From: Nitrospinota bacterium
Lineage (GTDB): Bacteria > Nitrospinota > Nitrospinia > JACRGO01
Reading direction: 5' to 3'
Length of the DNA stretch: 10,538 bases
NCBI GenBank assembly: GCA_016212295.1
Contig: JACRGO010000194.1
Span: 1 to 10,538 of the forward strand
The stretch's first letter is position 1. The number at the start of each line of letters is the position of its first letter. Made by a program: the position numbers and the translations under genes. The notes beneath the pieces were generated by a model. That model made no database searches. It saw only the letters and a list, made by a program, of their open reading frames with translations, and was not told the DNA's origin. Of the stretch, positions 1-5,324 are shown one piece after another.

Positions 1-282
1 ACGGATTTAATGAGCGAAGCCGGATTAACACGGCGTTACCGCCTTAAAAAACTAAAACAGTGCATTGATGCTAAAGACCCGTCAGTGGTTTTGAAGGGCT
101 TGGATCAATCCTGGAAGCTTGATGGGCTTTATTCCGAGGAAGGCCGGAATGTCAATATCGGAATCACGTTTCAAGAAATCAACGAACTGCGCGACATGAC
201 AACCCGACTCCTTCAACATCCTGATTTTGATCCTGAATGGACACCGCCAACGGAGATGGAAAAACTTGAGGACAAACGGTAA
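1..282 (+). CDS. Hypothetical protein, 5'-truncated; resembles phage terminase small subunit-like proteins
   Basis: The frame is open from base 1 and stops with TAA at 280-282. The first Met (ATG at 10) has no Shine-Dalgarno sequence in the nine bases before it, and the preceding codons are open, so the real start is probably left of the window and this is a C-terminal part. The visible product is about 93 residues, charged and soluble, with no signal or membrane segment. It begins with a pattern like GLTxxYxLKKLKxCIDAK, followed by a KGLDxxWKLxGLY helix-like segment. That layout (GLT, a helix, then an amphipathic helix ending in a G-L/A-Y turn) recalls small phage or integrative-element proteins of the terminase small subunit type. 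This is resemblance from memory, not a domain match. The gene lies in the same orientation as the integrase, so it probably belongs to the same accessory element. Function is unknown. Confidence 0.55.
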   Translation, partial: TDLMSEAGLTRRYRLKKLKQCIDAKDPSVVLKGLDQSWKLDGLYSEEGRNVNIGITFQEINELRDMTTRLLQHPDFDPEWTPPTEMEKLEDKR

Positions 283-312
283 TTTCTATATAGGTGTCCA
301 GGAATAATTTTT

Positions 313-591
313 ATTATCTCCATCGAAATCCCAATTGAGGGACAAACAATCAAGGTAAACGTTGACGATGCCAGGCAAGCGGTGTCATTCGTTAAGGGGC
401 TTTATGCACAAAAGCATAATGGAACCCCTCACTTTGAGTTGCCCAATATTGAAATATTGTCGGCCAAGAAAGATAAATTTGTAAAAAAGCACTGTGATGC
501 CATATTTGAAACCTTAAGCGATGGGGGCTATAATTCCAAGCGGGACACCGGATCAAGCCAAGCCCGAAACAGGAAAGGGGGTGAACCATGA
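313..591 (+). CDS. Hypothetical 92-aa protein, probable ATT start, coupled to the integrase
   Basis: The same frame as the preceding gene stays open after its stop. The first conventional start is GTG at 382, but the in-frame codons before it read like protein (IEIPIEGQTIKVNVDDARQA) and run straight into the accepted part (VSFVKGLYAQK). No ATG, GTG or TTG lies in frame upstream. An AGGA at 300-303 sits 9 bases before an ATT codon at 313, so I place the start there. The product is 92 residues, with a beta-rich N-terminus, a helical middle and a hydrophilic Lys/Arg/Gly-rich tail. No known domain is recognised. The stop TGA (589-591) overlaps the integrase ATG by four bases (ATGA), which suggests translational coupling and a shared role, such as directionality or regulation of the integrase. 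That role is inference. The alternative is a shorter 69-aa protein from GTG 382 (weak AGG eight bases upstream), or a gene whose ATG has mutated. Confidence 0.55.
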   Translation: MISIEIPIEGQTIKVNVDDARQAVSFVKGLYAQKHNGTPHFELPNIEILSAKKDKFVKKHCDAIFETLSDGGYNSKRDTGSSQARNRKGGEP

Positions 592-1670
592 AAAAGGGCA
601 ATGGTTTGATTCTCAGAGGTAAAACGTGGCATATCGACGTTGTAATAAAGGGCCATAGAATCCGGCAAAGTACCGGTCTTGAAAACATGGAGGATGCCAT
701 TGATGTCCTTGCAAAAATAAGGATAGATATCATCAAAGGGCAGTATTTCCCAAAGCCGCAAGGTGAAAATAAACTCTTCTGTGAAATGATGTCAAAATTC
801 GTGAAAGAGCATCGGCATTATAAAGGGAGGATGCTTTCAAAGAACACCTTGGAATCATACTCCAACTCACTAAAACACCTTTTGCCAGTGTTTGCGGATA
901 TGCCTTTAAGCAAGGTCACTGAATCAACGATTGAGAGGTACATACTGAAGCGGCAAGAGGAAAAGGCCGCTCCAGCAACAATCAATCGTGAATTGGCCCT
1001 GCTTTCAGTGGCCCTTAACACAGCCAAGAGGAAGTGGAAATGGATTGAAAAAAATCCTTGGGAAGGTATCGGAATGCTTCCAGAAAATAATCGGAGGGTT
1101 AGATTTTTAACCCAAGAGGAAGTGGAAAACCTTTACAAGGCCCTCCCGGAATGGTTAAAGCCAATTGTGACCGTGGCCCGTTTTACTGGACTGCGCATTT
1201 TCAACCTTTTAGGGCTTGAATGGAATATGGTTGATTTCTTCCGAAAGACCATAACCGTTGGCAAGACCAAGAACGGTGACCCTTTAGGGCTTCCAATGAC
1301 GAATGTCGTATTTGAAACACTGAAAGAGGTAAGCAAGGTTCGACATATCAATACGACATTGATATTCCCGGATAGCAGAGGCCAAAATCGTAGTAGGGTA
1401 GTAGTGGGAGAGGCTTTTAAAAGGGCTTGCCAAAAAACGGGGATTATGGATTTCCACTTTCATGATCTCCGACACGATTTTGCAAGCAACTTGGTATCTA
1501 AAGGCGTGGATATCTATAGCGTGAAAGAACTCTTGGGTCACAAGGACATGAAAATGACAGTCCGCTATGCACACCTTTCACCGGAGAAATTAAGGCGGGA
1601 TATCTGCGTTTTGGATGATCCAATGACACAAAATCCCCACAATCAAAAAAAAGGGGTCAACTCGTATTGA
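588..1670 (+). CDS. Tyrosine recombinase / phage-type integrase
   Basis: This is a 360-aa site-specific recombinase that cuts and rejoins DNA through a covalent 3'-phosphotyrosine. The N-terminal part (about residues 1-60, with the GKTWHIDVVIKGHRIRQSTG pattern) resembles the arm-binding segment of phage integrases. Residues about 62-165 look like the SAM-like core-binding domain. The catalytic domain covers about 170-345. All catalytic positions appear present: R203 (TGLR), K228 (TKNG), H292 and R295 (HDLRH), H318 (LLGHKD) and Y327 (RYAHL). Length is normal for the family. A strong Shine-Dalgarno sequence (AAAGGGGG) precedes the ATG. The start overlaps the stop of the upstream small gene. The gene converges on rplT, and its stop codon lies inside the shared terminator hairpin. 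It probably mobilises, or once mobilised, an element extending left of the window. No disabling mutation is visible. It could belong to a prophage, genomic island or integrative element. Confidence 0.93.
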   Translation: MKKGNGLILRGKTWHIDVVIKGHRIRQSTGLENMEDAIDVLAKIRIDIIKGQYFPKPQGENKLFCEMMSKFVKEHRHYKGRMLSKNTLESYSNSLKHLLPVFADMPLSKVTESTIERYILKRQEEKAAPATINRELALLSVALNTAKRKWKWIEKNPWEGIGMLPENNRRVRFLTQEEVENLYKALPEWLKPIVTVARFTGLRIFNLLGLEWNMVDFFRKTITVGKTKNGDPLGLPMTNVVFETLKEVSKVRHINTTLIFPDSRGQNRSRVVVGEAFKRACQKTGIMDFHFHDLRHDFASNLVSKGVDIYSVKELLGHKDMKMTVRYAHLSPEKLRRDICVLDDPMTQNPHNQKKGVNSY

Positions 1671-1681
1671 GATAACCCCTT
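1645..1681 (-). terminator. Rho-independent terminator of the thrS-infC-rpmI-rplT operon
   Basis: Arms AAGGGGTCAACTC (1651-1663) and GAGATAACCCCTT (1669-1681) pair around a 5-base loop, with one A.A mismatch and one C.A position (G.U on the minus strand). Read on the minus strand, the stem is followed by a run of T (A-tract 1645-1652), the standard arrangement for stopping the rplT operon. On the plus strand the tail is only GATTTTATT, so it may also stop the integrase, but less well. The integrase stop codon (1668-1670) lies at the loop edge. Confidence 0.85.
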
Positions 1682-1691
1682 GATTTTATTG

Positions 1692-1724
1692 ATGAAATTT
1701 GCTGTAATTTAGCAGTTATTTCAT
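1692..1724. repeat. Imperfect inverted repeat between integrase and rplT
   Basis: ATGAAAT (1692-1698) pairs with ATTTCAT (1718-1724), and CTG/CAG pairs further inside, around an A+T-rich centre near 1708. It lies in the gap between the integrase and rplT. It could be a weak hairpin in the rplT mRNA tail or a dyad bound by the recombinase. The sequence alone does not decide. Confidence 0.4.
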
Positions 1725-1738
1725 GAATTCGCTTCAGG

Positions 1739-2104
1739 TCATGCGGCTGCGGCAAGCTGCTTCTTGGCGGTCCCGGCCAATTGTTTGAAGGCGGAAGGAT
1801 CGTGAATGGCCATCTCGGACAACATCTTCCGGTTGATGTCTATGCCGGCCGTTTTCATGGCGTGCATGAACTGGCTGTAATTCATCCCCTCCATGTGGGC
1901 GGCCGCGCTTATCCTTGCGATCCAAAGACTTCGAAAATTCCTTTTTTTAACGCGCCGGTCGCTGTACGCGAAATTAAGGGCGCGATTGACCGATTCTCGG
2001 GCCTTCCTGAACGTGCTGCCGTGGGCGCCCCTGAAACCCTTGGCTTGTTTTAAAATTTTATTTCTTCTTTTGCGTCTGACAACGCCGCTTACTGCTCTAG
2101 GCAT
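1739..2104 (-). CDS. rplT: 50S ribosomal protein L20
   Basis: The 121-aa product matches ribosomal protein L20 along its length. It has a basic RNA-binding N-terminus (MPRAVSGVVRRKRR, KGFRGAHGSTFRKARE) and a globular C-terminal part with the family pattern LWIARISAAAH...MNYSQFMHAMKTAGI. L20 binds 23S rRNA early in large-subunit assembly, and in studied bacteria it also represses its own operon by binding the mRNA. No leader structure could be confirmed here. A good Shine-Dalgarno sequence (AAGGAG) lies 7 bases before the ATG. It is the last gene of the operon: a 27-bp gap separates it from rpmI, and a terminator follows about 60 bp after the stop. In many bacteria pheS follows; here a converging integrase does. 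Confidence 0.98.
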   Translation of the reverse strand: MPRAVSGVVRRKRRNKILKQAKGFRGAHGSTFRKARESVNRALNFAYSDRRVKKRNFRSLWIARISAAAHMEGMNYSQFMHAMKTAGIDINRKMLSEMAIHDPSAFKQLAGTAKKQLAAAA

Positions 2105-2131
2105 CTTTTATCTCCTTTTTGTTTCTAATGG

Positions 2132-2329
2132 CTAAAAATACGGACACAGTTTTTCGGCCCTCTTTTGGTCGCCGGGCTCCATAATGCCGCTTCTTCTAAG
2201 GTCTCTTTTTCTCTTCGTGGATTTTGACGTCAATATATGGCGGCGGCAGGCCTTTGACCTGGAAATTTTTCCGCTCCCGGTGGCCTTGAAGCGTTTGGCC
2301 GCTCCCTTGTTTGTCTTCATTTTAGGCAT
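2132..2329 (-). CDS. rpmI: 50S ribosomal protein L35
   Basis: The 65-aa very basic product begins [20 protein letters not shown], the L35 signature, and continues with [21 protein letters not shown], also typical. Length is normal (family about 64-66). L35 is a small component of the large ribosomal subunit that contacts 23S rRNA. An AGGAG Shine-Dalgarno sequence lies 8 bases before the ATG. The gene sits between infC (50-bp gap) and rplT (27-bp gap), the standard order. The infC-rpmI gap is where L20-responsive mRNA structure lies in Escherichia coli, but I see no clear pseudoknot here. Confidence 0.98.
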   Translation of the reverse strand: MPKMKTNKGAAKRFKATGSGKISRSKACRRHILTSKSTKRKRDLRRSGIMEPGDQKRAEKLCPYF

Positions 2330-2379
2330 AAAATATTCTCCTCTTTGATTTTAAATTTAAATGGAACGCGGGTATTAAA

Positions 2380-2931
2380 TTATTTAGCTGTCTTTGGCGC
2401 TAGGATCATGATCATGTTTCTTCCTTCCTGGCGCGGTAACTGCTCCACAGCGACCTCATCGACCAGTTCAGTTGATATCCTTTCCAGTATGGCCTGGCCA
2501 AGATGCTTGTGGACCATTTCCCTGCCTCTGAAAACGACGGTCACTTTTGCCTTGTCGCCGGAGCTGATGAATCTTTTTATATGCTTGAGCTTGAACTGAT
2601 AGTCGTGTTCCTCGGTTTTCGGCCTTAGCTTGACTTCCTTGACGTGTATGACCTTCTGCTTCTTTTTAGCGTCATGCGCCTTTTTGCTCTGGCGGTATTT
2701 GAATTTTCCATAATCCAGTATCTTGCAAACCGGAGGGTTTTCATTGGGGGCCACCTCCACCAAGTCAAGCTCCGCCTCCTCCGCAAGCAAGAGGGCCTCC
2801 TGGAGAAGCCTGGTCCCAAGCGGCTCGCCGTCCTTCCCAATGAGCATCACTTCCTTCGGCCCCCTGATTCTTTTGTTGATGCGCAAATCCTTTTTGGGTC
2901 CCCTGTCGCCTGCTTTATAATTTCCTTTCAT
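2380..2931 (-). CDS. infC: Translation initiation factor IF-3
   Basis: The 183-aa product has the two IF-3 domains. The N-terminal domain (about residues 15-85) contains INKRIRGPKEVMLIGKDGEPLG and PPVCKILDYGKFKYRQSKKA, and a lysine-rich linker follows at about 85-95. The C-terminal domain (about 97-183) contains VKEVKLRPKTEEHD and the basic helix near KHIKRFISSGDKAKVTVVFRGRE. IF-3 binds the 30S subunit, keeps it apart from 50S and checks the start codon. The ATG at 2931 follows the thrS stop TAG with no base between, so translation is probably coupled. The nearest Shine-Dalgarno-like sequence, GAGG, lies within the end of thrS. Unusually for infC, the apparent start is ATG rather than the AUU or AUA used for self-regulation in Escherichia coli and many relatives. 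Confidence 0.97.
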   Translation of the reverse strand: MKGNYKAGDRGPKKDLRINKRIRGPKEVMLIGKDGEPLGTRLLQEALLLAEEAELDLVEVAPNENPPVCKILDYGKFKYRQSKKAHDAKKKQKVIHVKEVKLRPKTEEHDYQFKLKHIKRFISSGDKAKVTVVFRGREMVHKHLGQAILERISTELVDEVAVEQLPRQEGRNMIMILAPKTAK

Positions 2932-4677
2932 CTAATTGTTCCGCCTCGCCCGGATTTTTTCCAATGTTTTCTCAATAAATTCCTCCTTATCAATAGGGCC
3001 TGTGTTTTCTCCTCCCCGCTCCCTTACGGAAACGGTCCCGTCTTTTTCTTCCTTTTCGCCGACCACGAGCATATAAGGTATTTTCTGCATCTGGGCCTCG
3101 CGGATCTTGAAGCCCACCTTCTCGTTCCTCGAATCCACCTCCACCCTGAGGCCGCGCTCCCTCATTTTCCCGGCCGCCTCCAAGGCATATCCATTTTGCG
3201 CGTCCGTTATCGGCAATAATATCGCCTGGACAGGGGACAGCCAAACCGGGAAGGCGCCCGCGTAATGCTCTATCAGACACCCGAAAAACCGCTCAAGCGA
3301 ACCCAACAAGGCCCTGTGGATCATTATGGCCCTGTGGCTTGCCCCGTCGCTGCCCACGAAATTCACATCGAAGCGCTCCGGGAGATTGAAGTCCACCTGG
3401 ATGGTGGAACATTGCCAGGACCGTCCCAAACAGTCTTTTATCTTAACATCAATCTTCGGCCCATAAAAGACCCCTTCTCCTGGGTCCACCTGATAAGCAA
3501 GCCCGGCCTGCTCCAACGCCCCCTTCAGGGAGTCAGTGGCCGCTTTCCAGTTTTCCTCTGATCCGACGAATTTTTCCGGCCTGGTGCTAAGGTATATGTC
3601 GTACTCCGAAAAACCAAAGGCCCGAAGCATTTTAACTGTAAAGTTAAGAACAGTGGAAATTTCACCGGCCAACTGGTCCGGGCGGCAAAAAATATGGGCG
3701 TCATCCTGCGTGAATCCCCGCACCCTCAAAAGTCCGTGCATGACGCCGGACCGCTCGTAGCGGTACACAGTCCCCAGTTCCGCCCAGCGGAAGGGCAAGT
3801 CACGGTAACTCCTTTGCCTCGTTTTGTAAATCTGGATATGGAACGGACAGTTCATCGGCTTTATGATGTACGCCTGTCCCTCCACCTCCATCGGCGAAAA
3901 AATATTGTCCTTGTAAAAATCCATGTGCCCGCTGGTTTCCCATAGGTGGACCTTGGCCATGTGCGGGGTCTGGATCAACTGGTATCCGTTGCTGAAGTGC
4001 TCGGTTTTCCAGAAGTCTTCTATAATGTGGCGTATAAGCGCCCCTTTTGGGTGCCAGTTGATAAGTCCTGGGCCGATATCCTCGTTTATGCTGAAAAGAT
4101 CCAATACCTTGCCGATTTTACGATGGTCCCTTTTTTTCGCCTCCTCAAGACGCTTTAAATGTTCCTTGAGGTCCTCCTTGGTGAAAAAGGACGTCCCGTA
4201 AATCCTTTGCAGCATCTTCCGTTTTTCGTCGCCGCGCCAATAAGAGCCGGCGACGCTTAAAAGCTTGAAGACGCGGGCCTTTCCGGTGGAAGGAAGATGG
4301 GGACCCCGGCAGAGGTCTATAAAATCCCCCTGCGAGTAACATGATACGGCGGCGTCCTCTATCTCTTCAAGGAGCTCAACCTTATAAGGCTGGCCGTTTT
4401 TCCTGAAAAACTCAATGGCCTCTTCCTTGCTCATTTCCGACCGCTCAATAGGGAGGTCCCTCTTGACGATATCCTTCATCCGTTCTTCGATTTTTTCAAG
4501 GTCCCCTATGCCAAAAGGTTCTTCCCGGTCAAAATCGTAATAAAAACCGTCCTCGGTTGAAGGCCCTATGGAAAGCTTTGTTCCCGGAAACAACTCCAAA
4601 ACCGCCTGGGCCAGGATATGGGAGGAGGTATGCCTCAGTGTTTCCAATGATTCCGGTTCCTGGGTTTTTAAAGCCAT
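2932..4677 (-). CDS. thrS: Threonyl-tRNA synthetase, lacking the N-terminal TGS domain
   Basis: This class II synthetase charges tRNA-Thr. I start it at ATG 4677 (581 aa). The open frame runs on to 4758, but that would read into the tRNA gene. The editing (N2) domain begins almost at once: H16 and H20 (HTSSH) with D121, C123 and H127 (DLCRGPH) form the expected site for removing mischarged serine. The catalytic domain follows, with zinc ligands C277 (MNCPFH), H328 (DDAH) and H454 (MIHRALLG), a motif-2 region WAELGTVYRYERSG, and motif 3 around RALLGSLERF. The C-terminal anticodon-binding domain is complete (about 480-581). Escherichia coli ThrRS is 642 aa; the missing stretch is the roughly 60-residue TGS domain. 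No Shine-Dalgarno sequence is visible. infC follows with no gap. Confidence 0.96.
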   Translation of the reverse strand: MALKTQEPESLETLRHTSSHILAQAVLELFPGTKLSIGPSTEDGFYYDFDREEPFGIGDLEKIEERMKDIVKRDLPIERSEMSKEEAIEFFRKNGQPYKVELLEEIEDAAVSCYSQGDFIDLCRGPHLPSTGKARVFKLLSVAGSYWRGDEKRKMLQRIYGTSFFTKEDLKEHLKRLEEAKKRDHRKIGKVLDLFSINEDIGPGLINWHPKGALIRHIIEDFWKTEHFSNGYQLIQTPHMAKVHLWETSGHMDFYKDNIFSPMEVEGQAYIIKPMNCPFHIQIYKTRQRSYRDLPFRWAELGTVYRYERSGVMHGLLRVRGFTQDDAHIFCRPDQLAGEISTVLNFTVKMLRAFGFSEYDIYLSTRPEKFVGSEENWKAATDSLKGALEQAGLAYQVDPGEGVFYGPKIDVKIKDCLGRSWQCSTIQVDFNLPERFDVNFVGSDGASHRAIMIHRALLGSLERFFGCLIEHYAGAFPVWLSPVQAILLPITDAQNGYALEAAGKMRERGLRVEVDSRNEKVGFKIREAQMQKIPYMLVVGEKEEKDGTVSVRERGGENTGPIDKEEFIEKTLEKIRARRNN

Positions 4678-4697
4678 TGCGGGTTCGAGTTGCGGTT

Positions 4698-4729
4698 CAA
4701 AGTGACTAAAGTTTAAAGTGATTAAAGTT
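4698..4729. repeat. 16-bp tandem repeat in the thrS leader
   Basis: Two adjacent 16-base units, CAAAGTGACTAAAGTT (4698-4713) and TAAAGTGATTAAAGTT (4714-4729), match at 14 of 16 positions. Each contains two TAAAGT-like heptamers, so the array looks like a short degenerate minisatellite. It fills most of the 54 bases between the tRNA 3' end and the thrS start and would be part of a tRNA-thrS transcript. Confidence 0.85.
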
Positions 4730-4731
4730 AG

Positions 4732-4806
4732 TGGTGGGCGCGGGTGGGATCGAACCACCGGCCCCTTGCGTGTCAGGCAAGTACTCTCCCGCTGAGCTAC
4801 GCGCCC
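4732..4806 (-). tRNA. tRNA-Val (anticodon GAC), CCA encoded
   Basis: The minus strand folds as a complete cloverleaf. The acceptor stem is GGGCGCG with CGCGCCC, the D-arm is GCTC/GAGT, the anticodon stem CTTGC/GCAAG holds loop CTGACAC (anticodon GAC, reading GUC and GUU valine codons), the variable region is 5 nt, and the T-arm is GGTGG-TTCGATC-CCACC. The discriminator base is A, and CCA is encoded (4732-4734). It lies 54 bp upstream of thrS in the same orientation with no terminator between them, so the two may share a transcript that is cut by tRNA-processing enzymes. No clear promoter was found upstream of it. Confidence 0.96.
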
Positions 4807-4817
4807 TGAAATTTTAA

Positions 4818-4843
4818 TTAGTCATTAAGTCATTGGTCATTTA
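4818..4843. repeat. Short GTCATT repeats upstream of tRNA-Val
   Basis: GTCATT occurs three times at 7-8 base spacing (4821, 4829, 4836) just upstream of the tRNA 5' end. The first copy forms TTAGTCA (4818-4824), an inverted match to TGACTAA (4703-4709) in the repeat on the other side of the tRNA. The copies are short, so chance is possible in A+T-rich DNA. Confidence 0.5.
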
Positions 4844-4871
4844 AAACCAATTAAACCTCTCTTGTGGAAAA

Positions 4872-4900
4872 TTGACTTTGTCCTCTATTTTCCCTATCAT
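4872..4900 (+). promoter_or_regulatory. Sigma-70-type promoter of the PEGA lipoprotein gene
   Basis: TTGACT (4872-4877), a 17-base spacer and TATCAT (4895-4900) match the housekeeping consensus at 5 of 6 positions in each box. Transcription would begin near 4906-4908, only 2-4 bases before the ATG at 4910, so the mRNA would be leaderless or nearly so. Confidence 0.7.
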
Positions 4901-4909
4901 CAATTCCTT

Positions 4910-5263
4910 ATGAAATTCAACGCCAAGGTTACAAAAAAAAAATTATTGCTTTCTTTTCTCTGTATATCCTTTATAAGCGGGTGTTCCTGGAATTCCAGTC
5001 CAGTGGACGATTACGGAATGGTAAATTTGTCCACCATCCCGGATAAGGCGGATGTCTATATGGATAAAAGCTTTATTGGAAACACGCCAATGGCCGCGCT
5101 CAGAATCAAAACCGGAAAACACCTTTTAAGAATTGAGAAAAAAGGTTATGTTGTGTGGGAAAAACAAATCCAGGTTTTTTCTTTTAATGAACACAACGTC
5201 GTTGTTGAACTCGAAAAACCGCCTATAGACGACGCCCCGCCCGCGCAAAACCCGCCGAATTAA
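4910..5263 (+). CDS. PEGA-domain lipoprotein
   Basis: The 117-aa product starts at ATG 4910. A TTG at 4862 in frame would add 16 residues before the signal peptide and would lie upstream of the promoter -35 box, so I reject it. The N-terminus is a lipoprotein signal: a basic MKFNAKVTKKK, a hydrophobic LLLSFLCISFIS and lipobox ISGC, with C25 as the lipidated residue. The mature part is one PEGA-type beta domain (about residues 36-104), with the family pattern VNLSTIPDKADVYMDKSFIGNTP, then KTGKHLLRIEKKGY. A short Pro-rich tail (PPIDDAPPAQNPPN) ends it. PEGA domains are thought to act in surface or envelope interactions; the partner here is unknown. Residue 26 after the Cys is Ser, which does not suggest inner-membrane retention by the Escherichia coli rule. 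No Shine-Dalgarno sequence is seen. The gene converges on shc and shares its terminator. Confidence 0.88.
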   Translation: MKFNAKVTKKKLLLSFLCISFISGCSWNSSPVDDYGMVNLSTIPDKADVYMDKSFIGNTPMAALRIKTGKHLLRIEKKGYVVWEKQIQVFSFNEHNVVVELEKPPIDDAPPAQNPPN

Positions 5264-5264
5264 A

Positions 5265-5320
5265 AAAAGGGGTTAAGGAGCAGGAGTTTATTGAACAATA
5301 TCCCGCGCTTAACCCCTTTT
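5265..5320. terminator. Bidirectional terminator between the lipoprotein gene and shc
   Basis: AAAAGGGGTTAAG (5265-5277) and CTTAACCCCTTTT (5308-5320) are perfect 13-base inverted arms, with A-rich sequence before and T-rich sequence after, so the hairpin can work on both strands. Inside the loop lies a second small inverted repeat, TATTG-AA-CAATA. It begins 1 base after the lipoprotein stop and ends 5 bases before the shc stop. Confidence 0.9.
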
Positions 5321-5324
5321 ATAT

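Noticed and set aside
198-203. Integrase motif TGLRIFNLLGL lacking the common Glu after TGLR (residues 200-210)
   Set aside because: The Asn form (TGLRxxNVxxLxW) is common among phage-type integrases, so it is not a sign of inactivation. The coordinates given are protein-motif related; the DNA lies at about 1185-1220.
2644-3219. Long plus-strand frame of 191 aa across infC and thrS
   Set aside because: It is the antisense of two firmly identified genes and has no plausible domain or ribosome binding site.
4678-4758. Upstream extension of thrS to GTG 4758 (608 aa)
   Set aside because: It would translate through the 3' part of tRNA-Val and the tandem repeat, and the added residues are not like a TGS domain.
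4807-4840. Promoter for tRNA-Val with TAAAAT at 4811-4816
   Set aside because: Transcription would begin inside the mature tRNA, and there is no good -35 box at a suitable distance.
4818-4843. CRISPR-like array of GTCATT repeats
   Set aside because: The repeat units are only 6 bases with 1-2 base spacers, far too short for a CRISPR array, and no cas gene is present.
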